From NCBI GenBank assembly GCA_036346405.1, contig CM070563.1:18519022-18583021 (forward strand): a DNA stretch of 64,000 nucleotides, given 5' to 3'. This DNA comes from Phyllostachys edulis (lineage: Eukaryota > Streptophyta > Magnoliopsida > Poales > Poaceae). The notes under the pieces were generated by a model. That model saw only the letters and a list, made by a program, of their open reading frames with translations. It did no database searches and was not told the origin of the DNA. Both the position numbers and the translations under genes were made by a program. This document shows, one piece after another, positions 20,980-32,127 of this stretch; the first letter of the stretch is position 1; every line of letters starts with the position of its first letter.

Positions 20980-23900
20980 CTACACTGGCGAAGGAGATCT
21001 TATTCGCATATCCTCCGTGACTACCTCGGCGATTGACTGCATTTCTACCATTAACTGATCCACTTTTGCTTCAGAGCAGTTGAAGTCGTCTATGACGGGT
21101 TGCAGATTACGACTAGGGTCATGAGTTTTAAGTTTTGCTAAAACAAAACGTATTGTCCCTTTGACCGCATCCTTTATCGAGTCGTCTTGGTTTGTCCTCA
21201 GAGTAGTCACCAATTCCTGCAAAGTTCTGACTTGTTCGCCAATGGCACTCGAGTGAGCTGATATCGTGTCTTCGCAAGGAGTGATCCCCTCAGCATGAAG
21301 CCCACCGAGTACATTGTTCAGAAGTAAAATGTTGTCTTGGAGGTTTCCCTTCACAGACTTCATTTCACCCTAATGACGAGTCGAAGCCTCACGGAGTCAT
21401 TTTATTTCAACTGCTTGTTCTGAAAAGAATAAGACCAGTTAGATAAAATGGCCTCGAAAAAGAAAACACAATCGATCGTAGGTAAAGATTTGCTTACCAA
21501 CTAGTCGAGAATCTAACTTCTTGACTTCTTCAGTGTGAGAGGCAGCATCCTTTATGTGGCGCTGCTCCTACGTTTGGACCTCTTGGTTTTTACTGAAAAT
21601 GAATGAGAGTCGGAGAAAGAAAAGAAGGTCGTAAGCGGTCTTAAGTTCAGCACTTACCATTTATTTGTCCCTGCAACCTTTGGATTGCAGAGTTTGCCTC
21701 CTGAAGCTTGTTTAGGAGATCTTTATTCTTCTCACCCAGCTTCTTCGCCTCGGCTTTCTCATAGTCGAGAGAATCAATTAGGGTCTTCTCGTCGCTCTTA
21801 AACCTTCAAAGGAGAAGAGTAGACGTCAGCACAAAACAAGCGATCATAAGTTCTTCTGTGACCAGAACTTAGTCGTAAGTCTTTCTATGACAACACCCTG
21901 GTCGTAAGTTCTCCTACGACCAATAACTAGTTGTAAGATTTTCTACGACAATCCTCATGAGTACTGTATAAGCGGTCGAAATATAAACGACTACAATGTA
22001 TGGTTACTTTCCACCTCTCTGCCTGCTCGCAGAGTGCCGCTTTTTTTTGTCGCAGCTAGACAAGTTGCCTGTTGTATTCGACAACAGTGACCATTTCTTC
22101 CAACGCTCTCTACATAAAAAAAGAGACAATTAGAGGCGAAGAAAGATATGAACGCAGGTACTGATCGGCATGTACTTACATCCATTGTCGTTCGTGTAAA
22201 CAAAGACACTACCCTTGTGGGGTTCTTCAGTTCATCAATCTCATGAACTCTATCCCACCACACCTGTTTGAGACACGCGTCATCGAAAACATCCCCTCCA
22301 TCGGTAATATTTTTATGGTGGGGGACATGAGCACGAGGTCTAAGAGCAGAAGATCCCACAATGGAAGACGGGCCAAAGAATTCAGAGGTGAAGTTGGCAT
22401 ATTCTTCGTCCTCTGATTTTGTAACGCCCGCTCCTCCTTGAGGGCTAGGAGGAACATCTGCAACAACTTCCTTCCCAGCACGATGGATTAATAATCCATC
22501 ACCCTAGCCTGATGCCTCAGCAGCATCAGATGCCGTCTTCGCTTCAACCTCTATGACCATTCGTGTGGTTGTAGGTCCTTCAGCACCAACAGCGCCCTCC
22601 ACCATCCAGACGGTGGACGAGCTTTCGACCACCGCCACTGTCAATTCTCCAGTTACCAGAGAAACAACGGTGTGTTTCCCGGTAGGAACATCCTTGATGG
22701 TGAGAGGAGCCGGTCTAAAATCATAAAAAAGAAAGCACATAAGGTGGTAAAAAGCAAAAGGTAAATGCTGTTCTTACACTTTTGCCTCTTTACATAGCTA
22801 CGAGTGCCGGACTTGATCTTGAACTTAGAAGCAGCCTTCCCTAGGGAAGATTTCTTCGACTTTTTCTCAACCACGTCTGGTTGAGACTCGAGTTGAGGAA
22901 CAGCCACGACCACGTCTGGTCGTGGATCTTGAACGAGCATAGCCGCTCCTTGAGCCTCTTGACTCTCTGGATGATCGACACCAGTTTCGACCATCTCAAG
23001 GGCAGCACTATCCTCGACCACAGGTACTGCTATTGCAGCAGTTTTCTTCACAAAAGATATGAAACTCTTCTAGTTCTCCTTTTCTAATCGCTTGATAAAG
23101 CCGCGAAAGGCAAAAACTGCAAAGTTTTTATTGTTATATTTAAAGGGTATCTTGGTCTTGGGTGCTTTATGTTTGAATACTGCAGCTATTCTTGCCGCAA
23201 TTGCGACTTCTACAGCAACCGTTTTTGCTGCAAAAACAGCGGAGCTCGAACTTGCGCCTTCCTTGTCGGTGACTTGCACGAGCTTCTTCCTTTTGGTCTG
23301 AGGAGCATCTGCTTGCTCAACAGTAGAGCTTGAGCTTGCTCCTCCCTTGTCGCCAACTCGCATGAGCCGACGCTTTTTGGCAGGGGGAGAATCAAACTGC
23401 TCTACCCCCGCACCAACAACCATCAGTACGACTTCCTCGTCGTCCCGACGGTTCTCCATGCCTACCTTCTGCAGAAATCGGAAAAAGAGATATTACAAAG
23501 TGGTCGTAAGATTTTCTAGGACTATCTCCATGTTGTAAGCTTTTCTACGAAAACCCCTTGGTCGTAAGTTTTGCTATGACCAAAACCCAGTCGTAAGTTC
23601 TTCTACGACTACAAAGTCTTAAAGGTGAAATTAGTTCTTGGTCACCTTTAGGCGCTTCACTTTGTCCTCTGGGGACAACTCAACCAGGATTGGAGGCGCC
23701 ATCACATGAGCTAGCGGATTCTCACAGATGAGTTTGACACGAGCGTCAATCTTCTCTTGTGAGAGGTCTGCAGGGATAAGAAAACTCTTAGTAAGCCAAA
23801 CTCAAAATCTACAAGAAGAAGGTTGAAGCTGGAAGTTTACTTACCCTGGTCATAGTCCCTAGTCGGGTCCTTTAGCCCCGAGTACCTCCACATCGGATGA

Positions 23901-24578
23901 GCCCTCTTCTTTAGAGGGCTAATGCGACGCGTGATGAAGTCCTTCACCACATGCCATCCAGTGAGCCCTTCTTCCTTCAAGTCCACAATGGCTTGAATGA
24001 AGGGGGCAATCCGACCGAGATCCTTGGGAATCGAATCCCAAGAAGAGATCTTCTCGGCTGGCTTCCCAACGAAGGAGAGACTGTCCTCATTGGTGATTCC
24101 CCAATAGAACCCACCTCTTCTTCCAGAACGGCCACGACGACAGGGTGAACATCTGAATATACTCCTTCGACTTCCCATCGTGGAGCTTCAGACTACAGCT
24201 ACTAGCGATTTCAGTCAGCCTAGTCATTCCATAAAAGTATTGGAACAACTCCAAATCAGCCGGGATCCCCAGATAGGCCTCATACAAGTACATGAATACA
24301 CTCAACATTGTGATGGAATTAGAAACGAGGTTCACCAATTCCACCCGAAAGTATTCGAGTACAAGAGTGAGGAAAGGATGAGCGGGCAATCGAAGACCAC
24401 ACTCACAGAATGCCTGGAAGACTAGGATTTGCCCAATCTCACCCGACGGCCAATGCTGCCCAGCAGCCTCGATCCATTTCACAAACTTCCTCTTCGGGAT
24501 CTTCTCAGCGGTGACCAAAGCCTTGATCTTGGTCGCATCCTTCTCCGATTCAGCCCACTGGGAAGCAGCTCTAGCCAT
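20980..24578 (-). pseudogene. Antisense gene of the Gypsy element: PF04195-like N-terminus, coiled-coil C-terminus
   Basis: The start at 24578 reads MARAASQWAESEKD, then LRLPAHPFLTLVLEYFRVELVNLVSNSITMLSVF and LGIPADLELFQYFYG, the core of the 'putative gypsy type transposon' domain (PF04195). A single frameshift near 24110 joins it to GITNEDSLSFVGKP...GWHVVKDFITRRISP (to 23837). A plausible intron follows: GTAAGT after YDQG, CTGCAG before DLSQEKIDARVK. Further exon-like blocks lie at 23770-23638, 23471-23070 (Ser/Lys-rich), 23051-22653, 22359-21991, and 21800-20980 (heptad-like Glu/Lys/Leu text ending at 20980). The gaps between blocks hold the GTCGTAAG palindromes. Antisense genes in this place are known in Tat elements, but their function is not. 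The exon model is my inference. Confidence 0.65.
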
Positions 24579-25147
24579 TTCTCTCAGGGGTCAGAGATTT
24601 GGACTTGGGGAGATTGAAGGAGAGGGCTCGATTTGGTCGGCGGCGGAGAACTCAAAAGCTTGAAGAACAGCAGAGCAATTTGGGGGAAGGTAAAATTTCT
24701 TAGTCTCACCCACGGTAACTATTTATAACCGTACGCACGAGTTAAAGACGTGGCGACCCAACGGTTGCCACCGCTTTAGGAACTGCTCCAACAGACAGGT
24801 CTGTGAGAGTCGGTTCAGATTCTTAAATTTGTCTACTCGAGGAAATCGAGTCAGATTTCACACCTCAAGCGAAATTACCTTCTTGACCAAGTCTCTTTCT
24901 AGTCAAATGCAACAACAATCGGAAAGATTTTACTTCCGACCTCAGTACTACGACTACATGGTGATCGTAAGATCTTCTACGACCACCCTGTAAGTCATAA
25001 GGTTACTCCACAACCTTCTTGACCAAGCTAATTTCTGGTCAAATGAAACACCAGTCGAAGAGTTTTTCCTCAGACCACTATTCTACGACCTCTGCTGGTC
25101 GTAAAATCATCTACGAACTCCTCTCTCAAGTAAGTTATTTTCACTTG

Positions 25148-25163
25148 GAGCTGGGGGGCTAGA
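25148..25163 (+). other. Polypurine tract
   Basis: GAGCTGGGGGGCTAGA lies directly before the 3' LTR. It would be the plus-strand primer for reverse transcription. Confidence 0.75.
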
Positions 25164-25900
25164 TGACGAGGATATAATAATCCCCATTTAATTATTTATC
25201 TGTAATTCATATTATGGATAATAATGACGTCATATGGTCCCTGAGTATACCCCTTAATATTCATAAGGGAGAAGCTGGAGGTTGTAAGTTCTTCTACGAC
25301 CACCCCATAGTCGTAAGTTCTCCTACGACTACCCCATGATCGTAAGTTCTACTACGATCAATCTATGGTTGTAAGTTCTTCTACGACCAGTTCCTAGTCG
25401 ATAAGGCCTACAGACATGTGGGCCTAGTCGACCAGGGAATCTTTTGCACCATATTTAAGGATATGGGGCAGTAAACTACGCTGTTATTCTCCGGAATAAT
25501 GGCACGATTTAAATTCCCTATTATGGTGATAACTGCCTGGCAACGTGGGAACGTTACTACTCCCATAATAATCTTCAGTAACGGCTCCACGATACGGAGT
25601 ATCAAGGCGGCCTTTAGACTAGAGACACAACAGTACACTTCGAGGACTATATAAAGGGCAGGATCATCAGGACAAAGAGGGAGAGAGGCCAATTAGAAGC
25701 ACAATACTCTAGTCTTTTGGGCTCTATCTTGTAATCCAGCATACTCAATACATACACACAGGAGTAGGGTTGTTACTCTCCCGCGAGAAGGCCCGAACCT
25801 GTATAAAAATCCCTGTGTCTCCATCTCTATGTGATTTTGAGCCTAGAGGAACCCCCGAATCAAACAATCTTTATATAAGTTCGGTTCTAAAACACCGACA
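25164..25900 (+). repeat. 3' LTR of the complete Gypsy element
   Basis: 737 bp, the same length as the 5' LTR, ending ACACCGACA and followed by the target duplication CAACT. It carries the four-unit hairpin block at 25280-25395. Confidence 0.95.
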
Positions 25901-25905
25901 CAACT

Positions 25906-26104
25906 TTTAACCATTCATGGGTGGCGGTTTAGTCATAGGATTTGTAATAATTGAGTTTAAATTTCAGTCATCCTCTGGTTGTAAGGCTTCACGCCACTTT
26001 TAAACTCTTTGATTATCTTCAAACTTTCATCGCCATAATAAAATGGGCTGTGTGCATCCTTGATGCAGAGGCCGGAAGAGTTTTTCTATTCCATTATCTA
26101 AAAA
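25906..26104 (+). mobile_element. L1-type LINE, second part (3' end)
   Basis: It continues the LINE broken at 13034: the frame ...EFVAKQL resumes as FNHSWVAV. The 3' UTR contains GTGCATCCTTGATGCAGAGGC, text typical of grass LINE tails. It ends with a short A-run (26101-26104) and the second copy of the 15-bp target duplication (26105-26119). Confidence 0.85.
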
Positions 26105-26141
26105 TGCCTAATTGGTGTCATTCGTTTTATATCCACAGTTC

Positions 26142-26330
26142 CAGGGGCAGATCTAGCGTCCCTCCAGCCTGGGCAACTGCCCAAGCTTGCTGGCGACGCG
26201 CCATGGTAGCCCCGGCGAAGTTCCATGGTGACTACAATTGAAAAATAGCATTCTACCTAGGCAAAACAAGGCGACCAACGCCTTCTCACGGGCTTGCCTA
26301 GGCTTTAAAAAATTTCTGGCTCCACCATTG
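26142..26330. mobile_element. hAT-type MITE, 189 bp
   Basis: A perfect 8-bp duplication CACAGTTC flanks it (26134-26141 and 26331-26338). The ends CAGGGGCAGATCTAG and, reversed, CAATGGTGGAGCCAG are imperfect terminal inverted repeats starting CA(G/A), as in hAT elements. It has no coding capacity; it would depend on a hAT transposase in trans. Confidence 0.8.
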
Positions 26331-26338
26331 CACAGTTC

Positions 26339-27496
26339 GTTTGCCTAATTCCTCTAAACTTACTTAATTAAGTCTTGTTTGGATGCCAAGGGGAAACAGT
26401 CCTGGTGAGGACACTAATCATGGGTGGGATTTTAGTGGCAAGATGGATCATCAATTCAAGAAATTCTCAAATAAATTCAAAAAAAGTCCAGAATTCATAA
26501 GGGTTAAACAAAAAATAAGAGGGAAAAATATTAGGGGAGTTGCACTCCACGGCCGACGTGACGAAGTAGTTAGCCCGATGGAGGAGGGCTCGACTGGAGG
26601 TCACCGGCGATGGGTAGTCAGCGTCAGAATTAGATAGGGCACGGGTGCTCGCTGTAAATGCGTCGTAGACATCCGGTAGTGGCAACGAAAGGCGGAAGGC
26701 ACCGCTTCTCACCTTGGGCTGGGCCGAGGGAAACTCCCTCAGGACTTGGGGCCTGTTTGGTTGGTGCCCTGGATTCCATGCCTGGGAAAAAGTGATGCCT
26801 GGATGTAGCCTGGAAAATAGATGGTTTTTGCCTGACCAGGCAAACCTACAGATGAGTTGTTTGGTTGAAAGTATGTGCCTAGAATTGATAAATAAAAAAT
26901 AGAGCGTTGGATCAAATAATCAACAGTGGATCTAGCTTCCTGGCGGTGGCTCCTCAGCGCCATTTTCTCGCCGGGAGCCAGCATCGGCACACACACGGCC
27001 GGGCATCGCTCGAGCAGCCTCTGGCAGCACGCGCCACCAGGTAGCGATCCAAGAAGACCCTTGTTCCCCAGGGTGGTCTGCTTACCTGTGAGATTTTTTT
27101 TTTGCTTGGAAAAAGGTTCCTTGTGAGATTGTAATCGGCCGAGCTACATGCTCCAAAAAGAAAAGGATTATACGAAAGTGATGATTGGAATATATATTGT
27201 AGTGTTTACTCCCATTAATTAGTAGAGACGTTAACATTGCTGAATAGTGTGATCGATGCATGAATTCGATTACACGATTTACAGTTCAAATGATATAGAT
27301 GTGTATCATGAACTGGGCAAGCATATATATGGTGTCGACGATGATTAGTTGAGGCATGATCAAAAATTTCTTGAATCGCTGGACAGTTCACTTTAACTTT
27401 CGGCAGTTAATCAGTGCTGAAGGTTTCTCTAGAAGATGGAGTTGGGTGGCAGGCAATGGTGGTGGCCTAGTGGGGATGGGGCTAGATGGACGGCGG
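26339..27496. other. Intergenic; no gene seen
   Basis: Mixed AT-rich and GC-rich DNA. A Tourist/hAT-like phrase GGGGCCTGTTTGGTTGG occurs at about 26748, but no matching end or target duplication was found. Open frames are short and unrecognised. The last five bases (27492-27496, GGCGG) are the target duplication of the next LTR. Confidence 0.4.
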
Positions 27497-30083
27497 TGTA
27501 ATATCTCGATTATTTAAGAGAGAGAAGTGTTTTAGAAAGGATGACGGATTTAGAAAATGGTTTTAGTAGTTGTTTCGAGAGGGGGATTTTGCGTAAGCGA
27601 TAGAACCTGGACCGTGGGCTTTCGGCCTACGATGTCTGGCCCAAGTGGGCAGCTGGCAAAATGGGAGGGGGCAGCCAACCCTAATCCCTCCCCTCCCATG
27701 CGCCACCCCCCCCCCTCTCCCCCATTCCAGCCGCCACCCCTTCAGCTCCTCACACTATCCAGCGCCCCCTCCTGCGCAGTCTTCATCAAGTCATCGATCG
27801 GAGCATCAAACGTCATCCGATCGGGCTCAACTTTGGTCAGTGTGTTCTTGACTTGTTGCTCTTAGATTTGTACGGTTGGATTGAGGATTAGTTGAGAGGA
27901 GCATCTGTTTTGAGAGGGGTTTTATCAGCCTGGACTACTGCAGTTTTAGCACAAAGCAGTTTTGGTAGATAATCTGTTTGAGTGGTGAAACGATCTCGGC
28001 TTGGGCTGAACTTTTTACAATTTGTACATAACTCATGTAACTACATTTCTACCATATTCATACAATACGTAGCTATGGTTTGTGATATCTGAGCTAATAA
28101 CCGAAGGGGACAAAACTGTAGTTTGGGTAGCAGATCGGCTTTCTGCTAATCATGTTGCGCTGTAGAATTGGCTCCAAAGGTGTGAAATTTGGAAACTTCA
28201 CCTCCTAGAGATAAGTAGAGAATTCAAATAGCTTTCCACAGAGTATTTGTGCCTGATAATTGGATGGGTAGATAATTAGTTATGATTTTTACAATCCGAC
28301 TGCCTGTTTAGTTCCTTGGGTTCGAGCAGTATGCATGGTTATATAAATTAAAATTGAAAAATGGATGAATTTGGACTTTTGATCTCCAGGAAATAGATAG
28401 ATGACTTTATAATGATTCGAGAAAGTCCAAGAACACATTTTTTGGACAAGTATAATAGGAGTTATGGAATTTGAATTATGCAATTTAGTTCTAACTTTCT
28501 GTTGGGAACAGTCAGGGAAAAATATTAAGTTAGCGAAATTTGTTGCAGAATAAAAAGAATATATTAAATTTATTATGTTAGCTAATTCCCTGTGGATTTC
28601 ATAATATCTTAGATCACTATTTTTGGATGAACCAATTAAATGTTATGGAATTTCTAAGTCGATATTACCGAAGATGACAGATCTGTCTTCAGAGTTAAAA
28701 ACAAGGGTTTAGACAAAATAATATGAACTTCTGATCACCTAAGAAATTGTGGCTATATGTGTAGAATGCAGAAAGTCTGAGTTCATGAGTTTTGGAGTTT
28801 TAGATCAAAAGTTATGATTCTTCTAAGGTGACTATTCTATTTTTGATAGAATGGTGTTCGGGAAGGAATGGTATAGTTTTAGGTTGCGATTAGGAGCGGA
28901 TATGTCTATTTAGTTTTATTGCAATGTTGTGTACTGTTGAATAGTATTCTTAGTATGTTTTACGAATACCGGGTGGTACTGTGAAACTGGGGTTAGAGCC
29001 TTCTACTCGTCATCATACATCACACGATTGAGGCAAGTACTTGTATAATGGTGACAACAGCAGTTTTTCGTTGTCTTGTTGGTTTATGACCATGAGATTT
29101 AATAATGTTCTGGTAAGTTATTTTAGTGTCATAGGATTAGTGATGAAAAGAGTAAGATTGCGTTTATGATGCAACTACCATGGGGATGGCATGGTGAGGT
29201 TATTATTGCTTAATTGTGAATATGATATATTGATGCAATTACCATGGGGATGACATGGTAATGTTGTTAAAGATAAATTAATTATTGTATCATTCACTTG
29301 CATCATTCTTTTCATTGGTCCTTAAAACTTGGGCTACGTGGTAGCCAAGTAAGGATAATTTTTGAGGTCCCCGTCATGTTCTAGATGGGCATGAGGTCCC
29401 CACACTCATAGACTGTGGGCTTGAGGTCCCTGTGCTAGAAGGCATAGGCATGGGTATGCATCGACGGATGCATACTCCACATTATCGGTAATTGCAAAGA
29501 GAAAAGAGAAGTGCATTTGTAGCATTTGCATTGCATGGAAGAAAATGTTGAATGGTTATGATGTATTGAGAATGACTGTTTGTGAGCAATTTTTCTTTTA
29601 TAATCAAAGTCTACTTATGATAGTTGATTTGTTGTCTTGGTTGTACTTTACTGAGTCGTGGACTCACACTTGTTGCTACGTTTTGTTTTAGGTACAACTT
29701 GTGATCGAGGACGACATGCATGGGAAGGGCTAGAAATATTTGATGCACTCTCCACCACGTTAAACACCATGCTTAATAAGTCAGTAACTTAAGTTTAATT
29801 AGAGAAACCTACCAGAGAGCATAATTTATTCGTTATGATCATGTTCAACCTTCGAAGTGTATTTATTTTCTTGTAATAGAGTTGGACAATAAATTTTATG
29901 TTTATGTTTTAAAGTTTGATCCATTATTATCTTACTCGAATATCTGGTAGTTGATTGATAATCCCTTTAATGGTCAAAATACAAAGGAGACTCAGCCGAA
30001 ATACACATAAAAATATTAGCTTAGTATGTTGTTATGTTATTTTTTAGTAGTATTCCAGGCTCATGTTGGGCTGGGATGTTACA
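27497..30083. repeat. Solo LTR (2587 bp)
   Basis: It starts TGTAATATCTCG and ends GGGATGTTACA. A perfect 5-bp duplication GGCGG lies on both sides (27492-27496 and 30084-30088). No internal retrotransposon sequence is present, so it is a solo LTR left by recombination between the two LTRs of one insertion. A GC-rich block around 27600-27800 may be its promoter/leader; there are no convincing genes inside. Confidence 0.85.
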
Positions 30084-30088
30084 GGCGG

Positions 30089-32127
30089 CGGCGGCTTTGG
30101 ATGACAATCGAGTGTGGAAATGTCTAGCTCAGTGTTTGTTGCAGAGGCACTGAACTGGGTCACGGGACTAGGCAATTTCGTGGCTGAGGGCAAGGCAATG
30201 GAGGCAATGGCTGTGGATGTGGTTCTTGAGCTGTAGCATATGGGCCGGTGCCTCAAAGCCAATTTGCGGCTGCAGTGACTACTCCGTTGCGCTGTGAAAT
30301 CTAATTAGTTATAGAAATCTTTAACAACTCTCATAAAATTTTGTTGTTAAGGCTTTGTTTGGCAAGGTGGGGAACTAATCCACATGGAAGACAATCCAAG
30401 GGGGATTGGGTTAATCCCCCAACCACTATCCAATCCCCAGCCAATCCTCTTCCACCTATCCAAGGGGGGATTGGAGCAAAGGTTGCTTGTTTGGGTCATA
30501 GTTGGATTGGAAGGTGATGCTAATATAACCAGAAGTTTTCGAAAATTTCTGTCATTCTGAAAATTGATGCTAATATAACAGCCTAGAAATTTCAAAAAAA
30601 ACCATAAATTTCGAAAACATCATAAAATATTCCAAAAATTCGAAATAAAATCAGTAGATTACGAAAAACAGTATAGAAAAATTCAAAAAATAGCCTAGAA
30701 AATTCTTATATGACCAAAAATTTCCGACAATAATCCAAAAAATCGCAAAAAAAACCATAAAGTTCAAATAACAAACAAAGAGTTCAACAAGAAATTATGA
30801 CAATTCATGAAGAATAATAATAGATAGTCTAATATAATAACATAGCACTAACAAGTAACAGCCATAACAATAGTCCACAGAGAATAAACTGCAGTACGTC
30901 AATATAAATGCATGCACCATTCCAAGGGTCATTCACAACCTGGCAACAGTCCATAGATTACATCGTACATCATGAACTTAGATGCTTTCAAAAGTTATCA
31001 AAATGAAGTATTACTACTTAGACGTCTTGCAAACTAGAGCACTAGCTGGACATAATAGAAGCCCTTCTCAACATGATGTAGGCACGTTTGAGCTGCATCA
31101 TCATGTGGATACTGGATAGCACAATCCTACTCCTACAGAATAACAATGAAATTATTAAATATACAAAGTACAGAAATTTTCTCAAAGCATTCATTTCATG
31201 AAGAATAACAATAAATCATTGAAGAAACATACCTACATATAAATCTTGACTGCTATCTCCTGTCACTACCCAACTACCCAAATACGCCCACCCTTCCTCT
31301 AAAACCACCCTTTCTCATACAGATACAGTAAATGAAAAATCAAAACATGAGGAAGCAAACATCTCAATTTTTTTAATAATCTATTTTTTATTCAAAATTA
31401 TAGAAATAATACCACTTAATTTTTTGTCGGAAATAATCATCAGTCGTAGTACGGTTGGGTGACTTGGTCTAGTCGCCCAACCGGTGTGAGACATATGTCT
31501 AACTTGCTTAACAGTGAAGCGACTCGATCCTTCGCCTCCTAGTCGCCGAACGGATGGGCGACTTGGTCATAATCATCGTACGGTGGAGCGACTAGGACAC
31601 ATGTCGCTCTGACGCTGGACCCTAGTCGCCCAACCGTTGGCGACTTGGGGTGGTTATATTCCGCGCGCGCTTGAACAGTCGCCATTTGAGAGAGCGAACC
31701 GAAACTAGAAAGAAATAAAGAAAGAAAGAAAGAGAGGAGACGGAGAGGGAAAGAGAGAAGAGGAAGAAGGAGAGGAGGAAAAAAATTTCTTCGCATCGAC
31801 GACCACGACGATGAGTTTGTAGCATTATTTTGTATGAGTGTATTTTTGAAACCATGGTAGGTTAGCAAGCAACATCATGTGTATTGACATATTGTTAGCA
31901 AATGAAATAATAGTAGGTTAATTTAAAAAATCTTAGTTTGGAGATAGCATGATTAATACAATTAGTTTAGAAGTTCGTATGGAGGAAAAATTAGTTGGTG
32001 AAAATTAATTTAGTTGTACTATTCCGCGTGCTGCGCTAATTGCGCCCGGGCTTGATGAATGATAATGTCTTACTTTTCTATTATATAAACAAGTCGATAA
32101 CCCGTGCATTCACAAATGCTAGTTTAT
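30089..32127. other. Intergenic host or older TE DNA; hairpin cluster, no supported gene
   Basis: Contains a phrase GGCTTTGTTTGGCAAGGTGG near 30353 that resembles a DNA-transposon end without a detected partner, long AT-rich text (30530-31430), a cluster of hairpin motifs at 31452-31645, and a purine-rich stretch at 31700-31790. The latter two could be the promoter and leader of an unrecognised element. The text just before 32128 (AACCCGTGCATT) is repeat-like. Confidence 0.4.
31452..31645. repeat. Cluster of four AGTCGCC-type inverted repeats
   Basis: 31452-31464 pairs with 31471-31483 (12 of 13). AGTCGCC at 31541 pairs with GGCGACT at 31557. GAGCGAC at 31586 pairs with GTCGCTC at 31603. AGTCGCCCAAC at 31624 pairs with GTTGGCGACT ending at 31645, with one bulged C. 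Most share the core AGTCGCC(C)AAC. Confidence 0.85.

Larger units (their letters stand above)
13035..25900 (+). mobile_element. Complete Ty3/Gypsy LTR retrotransposon, Tat lineage (12,866 bp)
   Basis: Two LTRs of identical length (737 bp each) start TGACGAGGAT and end ...ACA. The target duplication CAACT is perfect (13030-13034 and 25901-25905). The order gag, protease, RT, RNase H, second plant-type RNase H, integrase, then a spacer and an antisense gene is the layout of Tat-lineage elements such as Retand and Grande. The element is structurally complete but coding-dead: gag/pol carries many stops and frameshifts, and the RT active site is changed. It sits inside a LINE. Confidence 0.95.

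Noticed and set aside
26748..27130. Tourist-like MITE starting GGGGCCTGTTTGG
   Set aside because: No matching reverse end and no TTA/TAA or 8-bp duplication found.
27497..27515. Start of a complete LTR retrotransposon
   Set aside because: Only one LTR lies between the GGCGG duplications; there is no internal coding region, so it is solo.
30353..30520. DNA-transposon end GGCTTTGTTTGGCAAGG
   Set aside because: Internal GGATTGG inverted phrases exist, but no convincing second terminus or target duplication.
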